This document shows, piece by piece, positions 35,501-42,867 of a stretch of DNA of 64,000 bases. The position numbers and the translations under genes are program-made. Positions within the stretch are counted from its first letter, which is position 1. Each line of letters begins with the position of its first letter. Location of the stretch: positions 41,498 to 105,497 of the forward strand of contig DUMB01000080.1 in the NCBI GenBank assembly GCA_012840085.1, given 5' to 3'. Source of the stretch: Clostridiaceae bacterium. Lineage in GTDB: Bacteria; Bacillota; Clostridia; Acetivibrionales; DUMB01. Below the pieces are notes generated by a model, which saw only the letters and a list, made by a program, of their open reading frames with translations, was not told where the DNA came from and made no database searches.

Positions 35501-35722
35501 CACTATTCTATGAATAGGGAAAAAGCATGCTGACTCGGCAATGTCGAAATCAGTTTCCTTATTTTCTACAATCTCCGATTTTTCGATATTCTGCAAGTAT
35601 GATTTGTTAACAATTAGTTCAATATTTTTCAATATCGCGGGAGTTCTAAATAATGAATCATCATTTGTATAAACTTGAACATCTGTTTTTTCTTTTTTCA
35701 AAGAGTCTGCTGATCTTCCCAT
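32597..35722 (-). CDS. HerA/VirB4-type ATPase with Ser/Asn/Gly-rich insert
   Basis: 1041 aa. Walker A GTTGSGKS (538-545), Walker B TVLEEAH (767-773) and the GFIIVDQAPGLLD motif (811-823) place it with HerA/DUF87 and conjugation-type (VirB4/TraG) pumps that form hexamers and move DNA or protein. The first 240 residues are a non-ATPase domain. Residues about 246-345 form a low-complexity Ser/Asn/Gly-rich stretch (SNWSAAQSISKSYTE, SSSSLGVNAYGLSIGN), rare in this family. No membrane helix is evident. In the operon it lies between the 366-aa protein and the peptidase, so export or loading of the modified peptide is a possible role. Confidence 0.8.
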   Translation of the reverse strand: MGRSADSLKKEKTDVQVYTNDDSLFRTPAILKNIELIVNKSYLQNIEKSEIVENKETDFDIAESACFFPIHRIVLDKHENSLQKLTSVYASAGSMGANLAMIIRGYESGETELYLGVCCENSRINGAYPKAKGLFDSFIGNFPGCRDNETALLNRQDIRILQNKCFDLEYTAVSSVSCIASARDNNGKQNSGFYQGLEKVIETMSGKKYTIIILARPVQPEEIDSVRTELEMLYTNLSVYSKIQVSSNWSAAQSISKSYTETITDNINKTKSASLNVGRSNSYNQGVSNWSSSSLGVNAYGLSIGNSDGVSYNQGQSESMSFGKAVSDAISRSAGKSAGKTDGDTKTNTIGETIQLTVENKSVSDLLKRIDEKLKRISHGKGLGMFSAAAYILTPTLSDARIAASSFKAIVYGTETELENSAVNIWYGAEYKKIVSYLRCYQHPVFLIREQDGTYITATPAVMNTSEELSIFMGLPRNNINGISVRESVGFECNIIRTGKYTPKDSFNLGKIYHLGCEEKTDVTLNLDSLTMHTFVTGTTGSGKSNTIYSLLNNALIARPGLHFMVIEPAKGEYKTVFGHRDDVEVYGTNKEISKLLRINPFRFRRGVHVLEHIDYLISVFNVCWPMEAAMPSVLKQAVERAYEISGWNLRESNNKISQDIFPTFQDVFKCINQIMDESDYSAEIKGNYKGALATRLRELTTGTNSTLFCSNDLSDEDLFDNNVIIDLSRLGSSETKALIMGLLVIRLKEYRQCTTKTISSGLRHITVLEEAHNILKRISTEQSIGTANITGKSVEMLSNSLAEMRSTGEGFIIVDQAPGLLDLSVIRNTNTKIVLRLPESSDRELIGHSIGLNAEQIDELAKLPTGIAAVYQNDWFGASLVKIPYWQVDEEIYECPEDSIDDSLVDISLGNAIAHRRLDQWLSKYFPDNTEAFFKLPISGEIKKLLTEYSSKNMKDRQSVYPRIVCAYFDLRSTFEKAINAASPARIRGIVERALPDTIDSMSNRELDYFIFILVNEYYLQDERFEKIAVAFQKYMQSTY

Positions 35723-35740
35723 GGCTCTTTCCTCTCTCTA

Positions 35741-36841
35741 TTAATTAGATATTTCATCTTTCAATTCTACATCTAACAAAGTTTCAATTTTATCAAGAAG
35801 ATCAATTACCCAGTCATAGACTTTTTTAACATCTGCATCGCTGACATTCGGAGTTTTCTCCCGGAGCTTCTCTTCAATTCGACGATAAAGTTTTCCACCT
35901 TTAACAAGGCCATATTCTTCGAACATTCCAACTAATACATCGTGCATTTTTCGTAAACGATATTGCTGTGCATAGCGGTTTGTAAATAGCATTATTGTCT
36001 GTTGAATCTTTTGAAGTTGAGGAGATGCATCAAAACCTTCAATATCTTCAATGTGCAGATACTCATCGTTACTAATGAATAGAAATGGGATATCCTGTAT
36101 TCCATTCTCTAGCAAAATACGGCTCACCTCTCTATAATAATCATTGCACATATGGGCGTCACAATCATCGTACTTACATAGCAAAAGAAACCGTTCTCTT
36201 TCAAAGCCCCGATCTTGTATTTTCATAAACTCCTTTGCAAGCGAACTGAACAGCTCTTTTGTTCTGCACTCATACAAAGACTTTATATCAAAAGATAAGC
36301 AAATCAGTTTCCATGAATCCGGTGAAAATAATTCATCCCTCTTTTTTTCCCATTCATCGATTGGAATCATCATACCTGCTGATGATTCCAATCCTACACA
36401 AGCATTCAAATAATCCCAGACATTAGTAGGCAAGAACTGTTTAACACCATTATTTTTCGCATTTTGAATTAGTTTGGATAAATATTTGATTTTTTGCTGG
36501 CTACTATTCTGTTCCGTATACATACTTTTATGGACATTTATAGTTACGTTACTATTACATCGCACATAATTGCCGGCTGCTTCCTGAAAATCAAAAAAGT
36601 CTTCTGTTGTTCCACAAAACAAGATATCAAGGGAATTATCCCCAGTCACTTCAATCAATTCATCGAAGATACATTTGTTATTTACGTCACTCTGAGATTG
36701 GAAGAGCCTTCTTTGTAATCTTTTTTTTGAAAATAAAGTTAACCCGGAATTTTCGTCAATCGGAATCCAATTATTATTTTTTTCAACCCATAATGACATT
36801 TCGACTCTAAACGGATTGTATGACAATCTTAGTTTTTCCAT
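35741..36841 (-). CDS. unknown protein of the peptide/Hsp70/HerA operon
   Basis: 366 aa, soluble, with a good TTAAGGAG site. The N-terminal domain begins SYNPFRVEMSLWVEKNNNWI and has DILFCGTTEDFFDFQEAAGN, alternating strands and helices as in an alpha/beta fold. The C-terminal 100 residues are helical (YAQQYRLRKMHDVLVGMFEE and the charged tail). I recognise no catalytic motif. It starts 102 bp upstream of the stop-to-start gap with the Hsp70-like gene and 18 bp before the HerA-type gene, and is very likely part of the same complex or pathway. Confidence 0.6.
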   Translation of the reverse strand: MEKLRLSYNPFRVEMSLWVEKNNNWIPIDENSGLTLFSKKRLQRRLFQSQSDVNNKCIFDELIEVTGDNSLDILFCGTTEDFFDFQEAAGNYVRCNSNVTINVHKSMYTEQNSSQQKIKYLSKLIQNAKNNGVKQFLPTNVWDYLNACVGLESSAGMMIPIDEWEKKRDELFSPDSWKLICLSFDIKSLYECRTKELFSSLAKEFMKIQDRGFERERFLLLCKYDDCDAHMCNDYYREVSRILLENGIQDIPFLFISNDEYLHIEDIEGFDASPQLQKIQQTIMLFTNRYAQQYRLRKMHDVLVGMFEEYGLVKGGKLYRRIEEKLREKTPNVSDADVKKVYDWVIDLLDKIETLLDVELKDEISN

Positions 36842-36943
36842 ATAATAATCTCCTTAAATAAGTCCAAAACTTTATGAACTAATTGCACAACCAACGAAGA
36901 AAAAGAATCATCAACAATTCCATTGTCATTGGAAAAACAGGAA

Positions 36944-38956
36944 CTATAAACCGATAAAACACTCTTTAGTCCGCTTCCAAATATTCCTCAAGAACCAATT
37001 TACCCAAGATTTTTTTACTTGCACTTTCATAAGATTTAGTAAGTCGATATGACCTTCAAGTTGGAACAACTGCATAAAAGTACAAGAATAATCATCTGTA
37101 ACATCGAATTCCAGTTCAAAAAAGACCTTTTTACATAACTCGACTGTTTCGTCTGTCGATTTGCCAATCCATTTGTTTAATTCGTCTACTATCGCATTAT
37201 AAAAATCAAGACGCTTGTTTGAAAATAAGCCTTTATTATCATTGGGGAAAACACTCCAATTTAATTGTTTATAATATGAAACGATTTCAGATACAATTGC
37301 TTCAAACATCTCAGGCAAAAGGCGTCTGCAATCAGAAAGGAAAACCTCGTCTTCTTTTTTTAGCAATTCAAATTCATTCAACCCAAAGTCTGATGCAGTC
37401 TTCTTAAACTCTCTGTTTATCTCTGATTTCAAACTCTCAATTTGTTTTGCAATGTCACTAATAAAAGAAGGTATACCTGTATTTTTACTCCAATTTCTTA
37501 AATGCCATTCGATTTTATCACTAATTGAAGTATTACTGCACTTATATTCTCTCCATTGGTCTAAACCGTATTTTACTGCTTTGAATTCTTCTCCTGTAAT
37601 ATCTTGTACAAAGTTTTTTACGCATTCAAAGTATGCTTTTGCAAGACTCTGGTTTATATAATTTACAGAATCCCCATCTTCATCAATAACTTCTCTATCC
37701 GTAAATGCTTCAAAAGCTTTTTCAAACTCAAGTGCAGAAATCTTATCAGGTCCCCAATACGCCATTCCTTTTCCAATAGCAGATATAGCGTCTTGATCAC
37801 AATACACCGATGCGGCAGGATAATGTGCTCTGATTGCTTCCGGAATACAATTCATCAATGATCCACCACCAGTAACCATAATAACCGTATTTTTACCATC
37901 ACCAATGCTGGGATACTTTTCATCCAGCTGATATAAAAAGTTATGGAAAGCCTGCATCCAAGTATTATCACCTATGCTTTTCTGCACTTCCGGTGCTAGT
38001 CTATCAAACTCCAAACCAAGAATCTCTTTGATGGAATACTTTTCAAGTATGTTTTCCATCATCACAGAGTTTGTAAAAATTGTCAGTGGGACATCCTCAT
38101 CATTATAATCCAGTGTTTCCATAAGATCAGCGTTCTTGATAAGAGTATTTTTTGCCTGAGCAGTAAAGTATCTTTCTTTGAGCCTTCTGCACTGTAGCAA
38201 TAAGTATGTGTAAAACTTTCCATCATATCCCTCTTTTTCGACCAACTCGCGTGCCAGCTGAACCGTCCCAGGATAATTAATACTCATTTTTTTCCTTAGC
38301 CGGATTTTCTCTTCATCAAAGTATAAAATTATGTGAGCCATCATTCGCTCAATAAGGCCTGCTCCTAAATATCCTCCATAAGATGTAACATTCCCGTTGT
38401 CATAATAGGTTACATCAAGAGAATACGCGCCTTGATCAAAAAGGAGAAATTTTGTTCCTTGCTTATATTCATCTAGAATGCGATTTGTTTTTTGATAGTA
38501 AGCTAATGCAGCGTTAGATTCTGGAACAATAAAAACATTCTCAAATCCAGCTTCTTCAAAGATGCTTTTGAACAATTCTCGAGCTTTTTTTTCTTTCCAT
38601 TCATCGCCTGTTGGACAACCAATAAACCAATACGGCTCATCGACATCTTTAAATTCCTCAGGATGCTCCAATTTCATTTTTCGAAGCCAATTCTTGAAAT
38701 ACTGCACTAGTTCTGCTCTATGGCTTTCATCTGGCCTCGCTTTGATATTTATATGAAAACTATCAATCTCCTCTAATTGATGGAACGTCAAACCATATAA
38801 TCCCAAACCAAGATATAGTCCTTTTTTAGAAATAGCATATCCAGAGGGTTCTCCACCAGGTGTATTTAGTGCGTTGGCTTCATGAACACCGTTTGGATTC
38901 AGCCAATAGATACATGTATTACCAGCTCCAAAATCAGCAGCATAAACTCTTTTCAT
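36944..38956 (-). CDS. Hsp70/actin-fold ATPase with extended C-terminal region
   Basis: 670 aa. Phosphate-1 loop ADFGAGNTCIYW (residues 7-18), the connector-like PESNAALAYY (145-154), phosphate-2 region LLFDQGAYSLDVTYY (171-185) and adenosine motif VTGGGSLMNC (361-370) define the Hsp70/actin ATPase fold. The phosphate-2 loop is DQGAYS instead of the usual DxGGGT, so hydrolysis may be slow or altered. Residues about 385-670 form a helical region unlike the DnaK substrate domain. The start has AAAGGGG upstream. It may act as a switch for the HerA-type partner. Confidence 0.8.
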   Translation of the reverse strand: MKRVYAADFGAGNTCIYWLNPNGVHEANALNTPGGEPSGYAISKKGLYLGLGLYGLTFHQLEEIDSFHINIKARPDESHRAELVQYFKNWLRKMKLEHPEEFKDVDEPYWFIGCPTGDEWKEKKARELFKSIFEEAGFENVFIVPESNAALAYYQKTNRILDEYKQGTKFLLFDQGAYSLDVTYYDNGNVTSYGGYLGAGLIERMMAHIILYFDEEKIRLRKKMSINYPGTVQLARELVEKEGYDGKFYTYLLLQCRRLKERYFTAQAKNTLIKNADLMETLDYNDEDVPLTIFTNSVMMENILEKYSIKEILGLEFDRLAPEVQKSIGDNTWMQAFHNFLYQLDEKYPSIGDGKNTVIMVTGGGSLMNCIPEAIRAHYPAASVYCDQDAISAIGKGMAYWGPDKISALEFEKAFEAFTDREVIDEDGDSVNYINQSLAKAYFECVKNFVQDITGEEFKAVKYGLDQWREYKCSNTSISDKIEWHLRNWSKNTGIPSFISDIAKQIESLKSEINREFKKTASDFGLNEFELLKKEDEVFLSDCRRLLPEMFEAIVSEIVSYYKQLNWSVFPNDNKGLFSNKRLDFYNAIVDELNKWIGKSTDETVELCKKVFFELEFDVTDDYSCTFMQLFQLEGHIDLLNLMKVQVKKSWVNWFLRNIWKRTKECFIGL

Positions 38957-38975
38957 ATGTTATACCCCTTTCAAA

Positions 38976-39791
38976 TTACTTTATTTCTCCACGGGCAAGA
39001 ATTGACTTATCAGAATAAACAGCTGGTCTAGTAACTTGCGTATATTCATCACCTTCTCGACCATCAAACAGAAAATCTTGAATAGGGACATCAGGAAGCC
39101 CATCATCATTTAGATAAACCTCATCATATACATGAATGTGCATATTTGCCAGATGGTTAATTAAATCGTCTCGCAAATTTTGTAGTTTTCGATCTTCTTG
39201 ATGGCATTTTGCATACATCAGAAAATTCTGAACCCATCTTCCAAATGCTTTATCTAAAGCCACGTCGTGTATATCTTCCAACCTATGTTCAAGTTCAGCA
39301 ATCTCAATACACAAGGAATCGATTTTCTTTTGTACTTGCTCGGAAAGTTCCTGTTTTTTTTGGCTATTTACAGATACTTCGAAATCTATATCTTGGCTAG
39401 TAAGCATCTGCAAGTTTAGTTTTTCAAGATTCAAATCACTAAACGAAAGTTGATCTGCTTTTCTTGTATTCTGAATAAATCCCGCGGCTACACCGCCAGC
39501 TCCTGACAATAAAACAACAACCGCCGCCGGTGCATGAAATGTAATTGCTAAAGTAGCCAAACCTGCAGGAAGAGCGCCTGATAGAATACTGTCAATAGCC
39601 GTCTCTTTTATTTCATTAAGCCTTAAATCATTTTGGGGTTGTTCATTTGGAATTTCAACATATCCATCAGGAACAGTGCAGCGAACATCAATAATAGAAT
39701 CAGCTTGTTCTATTAGCTGGTTTTTAATTTGTGTAATTCTTTCAGCCAAATCACGAGCAAATGGTCCTATTTTCATATTATCGTTACCCAT
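38976..39791 (-). CDS. membrane-hairpin coiled-coil protein
   Basis: 271 aa from the ATG at 39791, preceded by AAGGAG. The track frame reaching 39815 would overlap the previous gene. A hydrophobic hairpin lies around residues 75-110 (GALPAGLATLAITFHAPAAV, VVLLSGAGGVAAGFI), followed by a charged coiled-coil region (KKQELSEQVQKKIDSLCIEI) and a C-terminal domain ending DEYTQVTRPAVYSDKSI. It could anchor the ATPases to the membrane. Unknown family. Confidence 0.65.
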   Translation of the reverse strand: MGNDNMKIGPFARDLAERITQIKNQLIEQADSIIDVRCTVPDGYVEIPNEQPQNDLRLNEIKETAIDSILSGALPAGLATLAITFHAPAAVVVLLSGAGGVAAGFIQNTRKADQLSFSDLNLEKLNLQMLTSQDIDFEVSVNSQKKQELSEQVQKKIDSLCIEIAELEHRLEDIHDVALDKAFGRWVQNFLMYAKCHQEDRKLQNLRDDLINHLANMHIHVYDEVYLNDDGLPDVPIQDFLFDGREGDEYTQVTRPAVYSDKSILARGEIK

Positions 39792-39990
39792 TGTTTTTCT
39801 CCTTATTAATTCCATTCTCAGGCATTTTACTGATAACTGATTTCAGCCAAAACGATGATGCTATTCCACCTACAATTCCAAGAAGGGAAATTAGTCCAAT
39901 TCCGGCACCAACAGCAATAGTCCCGGCAATTCCAGAAAAGAGTGTTGAAATACAGAAAAGAGTGTTGAAAGTATCGTCTCGTCTGCTCAA
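39784..39990 (-). CDS. small two-helix membrane protein
   Basis: 68 aa from the TTG at 39990, with GAGG upstream; it overlaps both the upstream gene (4 bp) and the downstream gene (8 bp), so the three are translationally coupled. It is largely hydrophobic: a Gly/Ala-rich stretch (GIAGTIAVGAGIGLISLLGI) suggests one or two membrane helices, with a basic tail (SKMPENGINKEKNN). The N-terminal codons contain a 20-bp tandem duplication in the DNA. Family unknown. Confidence 0.55.
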   Translation of the reverse strand: MSRRDDTFNTLFCISTLFSGIAGTIAVGAGIGLISLLGIVGGIASSFWLKSVISKMPENGINKEKNNG

Positions 39991-40172
39991 CCAGATGCCT
40001 CAGCAGCTACTGCATCAATGGCTTGTTTTATCTTTAAATACTCCTCTTCTGAGAAGTTTGTTTCTTCATCAATCAGAAGATGAGCAACTTTTGGTAATAC
40101 TTCATTCTCAGGATGCCCTTGTGCCTCATAATCAAGGACTACCCGGATGGTAATGTACAGTGTCAAACTCAT
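39987..40172 (-). CDS. small acidic protein, first gene of the operon
   Basis: 61 aa, ATG start with only a weak AAGG directly in front. The sequence MSLTLYITIRVVLDYEAQGH is a beta-strand, followed by an acidic helix (NFSEEEYLKIKQAIDAVAAE). No domain recognised. Its stop codon overlaps the start of the membrane protein (TTGA). It may be a leader gene whose translation governs the downstream genes. Confidence 0.5.
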   Translation of the reverse strand: MSLTLYITIRVVLDYEAQGHPENEVLPKVAHLLIDEETNFSEEEYLKIKQAIDAVAAEASG

Positions 40173-40702
40173 CCTTGTTTTAGCATTTTCAATATTACTA
40201 ATGGTTTGCTATCTTCAATCGTCCAGCCAGCAATTTTTCGAATAGTCTACAGGTTCTCCTGGAGAAATATAGTTTAGAATTGACTTTAGATATTTACCGG
40301 TAATATCCAATATATAATGCTTACAGCTTTACTATCTTAATATCAGGAGTATATAAAGGAAAAGCCGATCTTATGAGCAGAAGAAAAGTTGAAATAAATA
40401 AAGCCAATCCGATAAGAGTTATTATTATCTATAACCATTTTTCTCCTTTCCCCTTTACTTGATATAAGTATATATCTTTCTTATATCCTTGTCAATTATC
40501 CGGACTTCCGATTTTTTTTACAAATTCCATTTTCGTTACTTCAATCAGGTATGAAGCTATCCATTAATTGGGTAGCCAACCTCCCACATCACCTTAAGAC
40601 ATCGTCCAACAATCATATTCACCTTATACTTTTCTCCTCAAGGGGTATGATTTCGATGATTTTTGGATTACCTTCAAAATTTTTATATTCATGTAAGCAT
40701 TT
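40173..40702. other. upstream region of the operon with a near-palindrome and a short recombinase-like frame
   Basis: An imperfect palindrome GATATTTACCGGTAATATC (40289-40307) and TTCTCCTGGAGAA (about 40253-40265) lie upstream of the operon and could be operators. On the plus strand 40373-40462 encodes MSRRKVEINKANPIRV..., 29 aa, which resembles the start of recombinases but stops at once. No consensus promoter is evident for the operon. Confidence 0.4.
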
Positions 40703-40908
40703 TTATTCCGCTAAGGCCTTCTCCAGCAGTGCTTGAAATCTAATATTGCTTTCTCTGTCTTTGATTGCAATCCTGAAGAACTTGTCATTTAAGAATTTGA
40801 AGTTGTTTGCATCCCTTATCAATATGCCCTTTTTGCCCATAGTTTCTTTAAGTGTAGCAACATTCAGCGAAGGTAACAAGATTCTTATCAGAATAAAGTT
40901 TGTTTATA
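40703..40908 (-). pseudogene. fragment of a CobD/HisC-type aminotransferase (C-terminal end)
   Basis: About 67 residues translate as KETMGKKGILIRDANNFKFL, DKFFRIAIKDRESNIRFQAL and a final ALAE stop. This is the C-terminal end of threonine-phosphate decarboxylase/histidinol-phosphate-type aminotransferases, in which IRDASNF and RIAIKDR motifs are conserved. The rest of the gene is missing; the frame runs into a stop beside the IS30 remnant, so the gene is broken. Confidence 0.7.
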
Positions 40909-40935
40909 AATTGCAATATTAAATGCCGTGTAAAA

Positions 40936-41601
40936 TTATGGTAATCCATTGCTTGTAATCCAGTTCTGTGGATGGCGCAGTACAGAACCGCGAGCCTTTT
41001 TCCCTATTACAGTATCCATCTCCCAATGATCATATTCTTCTCTGTTTTCTATCTCTTTTGGCCTTTCATCTATACTGCTCCCCTTAAGATTCTTTAACGT
41101 CACTTTAACCCGCTGATATATGCGTTTTCTCTCATTTCTCTTAATGGGTAAATCTTTATTCGTTAACTGTGTAAAGACATCCTCACGGTCAATGTAATTG
41201 TATAGTGTCTTTGTACATATACTTGTATTAAATTTAAGCCCCTTTGCCTTTATTTGGCCTATAACCGCATTGGGTGAATATTTCTCATTGATTATCTTTT
41301 TTTCAATATACTTTGCTAGTTTATGGTCGTTACCGATTTTTAACTGTGGCCCTTTATTCATTCCATTTTCTATATATTTCCTTTGAGCAACATCTGCACA
41401 ATATTCTTTTCTATACGTTAAATCGCTGTTTTGAAGATAAACAGTGCCTCTTGCTATCTCCCTTTCTAATGTTCTTATATGCCGGCCTCATCTTTTTGCA
41501 ATTTGCGATTTTGAGTAGTTTTCTTTAAGTAAGATTTCTATGGTATATCTTTCTTTCTCGTTTAGGTATTTGTTTTTTCGTGATTCTGTGGTATTATTCA
41601 T
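40936..41601 (-). pseudogene. IS30-family transposase, broken by an internal TGA and truncated
   Basis: Starting at the ATG 41601, the frame reads NKYLNEKERYTIEILLKENY, then SKSQIAKR, then a TGA at 41488-41490 inside the HTH, and continues in frame (HIRTLEREIARGTVYL) to the part with DHWEMDTVIGKK, the IS30 catalytic DDE core entry. Only the first catalytic Asp region is present; the 3' end is replaced by unrelated residues (RGSVLRHPQNWITSNGLP). The element is inactive. It lies between the aminotransferase fragment and the URO-D fragment. Confidence 0.85.
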
Positions 41602-41688
41602 AGTGACTCATGGTTACTCCTTATTAAATAGATTTTTTCATGTCCGTCTGGTTCCTTATTCCGTTCATTGTTCCTGTCCATAAAGATA

Positions 41689-41930
41689 TTAATGATATAG
41701 TATACTCATAAGCCTGAGCATTTCGCTTTTTACTTCTTCCGGCATAGCTTTTGGCAAAAGCGTTTGTGTACTTATCCCGCCATAGAAAGTGATCTTATCT
41801 ACAGAAAGTCTTTTCATCTTGAACTGGGTTTGATATATCCACACTTATCTCAATCAAATCAGGAATAATTTTCTGGTGCATAAAAGCAACAGTAATAAAA
41901 ACCCTTTCTTTTATAGAATTCAGGAGCATG
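41689..41930 (-). pseudogene. fragment of a URO-D-family gene with frameshift
   Basis: Two frames together encode FMHQKIIPDLIEISVDISNP and then KRLSVDKITFYGGISTQTLL, PKAMPEEVKSEMLRLM. The equivalent part of the intact neighbour (42868-43923) reads LQKIIPDLIEIGVDILNPVQ and DKLSFWGTVGTQTTMPFGSP. The two halves are out of frame with each other, so this is a decayed paralogue. It shows local duplication of this family followed by loss. Confidence 0.7.
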
Positions 41931-41964
41931 AAGAATATGTCATTACGAGAGCAGGGCTTTTTAT

Positions 41965-42006
41965 GCGGCATTTCAGTTCAATAAGCCCTTCCCCGTGAAA
42001 TGCCGC
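41965..42006. other. perfect 11-bp inverted repeat
   Basis: GCGGCATTTCA and TGAAATGCCGC are separated by 20 nt. No T-run follows on either strand, so it is not a typical terminator. It lies 75 bp downstream of the GyrI-like gene and could be a stem-loop at the end of that transcript. Confidence 0.5.
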
Positions 42007-42081
42007 TGATTGCTGTCCTTTCGGTATTTTAGTCGCCTGAATTTTAGTTGCCCGAACAACTATATCTTCTGCCCTTCCTGC

Positions 42082-42705
42082 CTACCTGTAATGGACCCTA
42101 TACCTTAAAACAGTTTTTAATTTGGATTTTTCAGTTTTTCTTGCATCTGAAATGTAAATTTCCCTATGAACTAAAGTTGCTATTTCAAGATTATTCTCTT
42201 TAATGAATTTTTTCATTTGTTCAAAACTTCGCTCTTCCTCATCATATGGGCCGATATGCATCATCTGCACAGACAATCCGTCTTCCATGGTTCCGAAAGT
42301 TACGTCATCCAATAAAGGATGTGGCTTTTTCTTTCTAACATTCTCAAGTGCTTTATCAACTACTTCTTGTGTTACAAACTCAGGTTGTCTAATCATAATT
42401 GTGTAAATTAACTCATCTTTATTTAGCGTGCTTGATTTTCTCCCTTCCTCTGTTAAATCCCATATTCCTTCAAGTGGATAAACAGTATATTCAAAGTAAC
42501 CATCCGGTATATATCCTTGTTTTGGCATCATTCTGACAGCATAAGCCAAAGAATACAGCACGCCAACCTTTTCAGAAAACTCTTCACCATTCGGATTTCC
42601 TTTTCCGCTTATCATCAAAAATTTCTGTTTCGGTACTGTTATTAAAACCGGTTTCTCGCCTGGCAAATATAAATCCTTTTCTTGCTTTTTCCATTCGTAT
42701 TTCAT
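42082..42705 (-). CDS. GyrI-like small-molecule-binding protein
   Basis: 207 aa. It starts at the ATG behind AAAGGCGGAG. The fold-typical segments VLITVPKQKFLMISGKGNPN, YAVRMMPKQGYIPDGYFEYT, the ligand-side block WDLTEEGRKSS and LSVQMMHIGPYDEEERSFEQ match the stand-alone GyrI-like (SOUL-type) ligand-binding proteins. They bind hydrophobic ligands or toxins. It is the last minus-strand gene of the region, 163 bp after the URO-D gene, so it may or may not be part of that operon. Confidence 0.85.
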   Translation of the reverse strand: MKYEWKKQEKDLYLPGEKPVLITVPKQKFLMISGKGNPNGEEFSEKVGVLYSLAYAVRMMPKQGYIPDGYFEYTVYPLEGIWDLTEEGRKSSTLNKDELIYTIMIRQPEFVTQEVVDKALENVRKKKPHPLLDDVTFGTMEDGLSVQMMHIGPYDEEERSFEQMKKFIKENNLEIATLVHREIYISDARKTEKSKLKTVLRYRVHYR

Positions 42706-42867
42706 GTTTTCTCCGCCTTTCGCCGGATTTGCTTACATATTACATTATCTTTACATAAAACCATGTTTTACACAAAACCATACTTTTTAATATATACCCA
42801 TTTTATTCTACCTTAATATTATAGACAATGGAATAAAAAATCCGATTAATATTATTCTTTTAGCCCT

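Noticed and set aside
32597..38956. SrfABC-type or TerY-type conflict system
   Set aside because: The Hsp70-like and ATPase genes share only general folds with those systems; no dynamin-like GTPase, vWA protein, PP2C or kinase gene is present.
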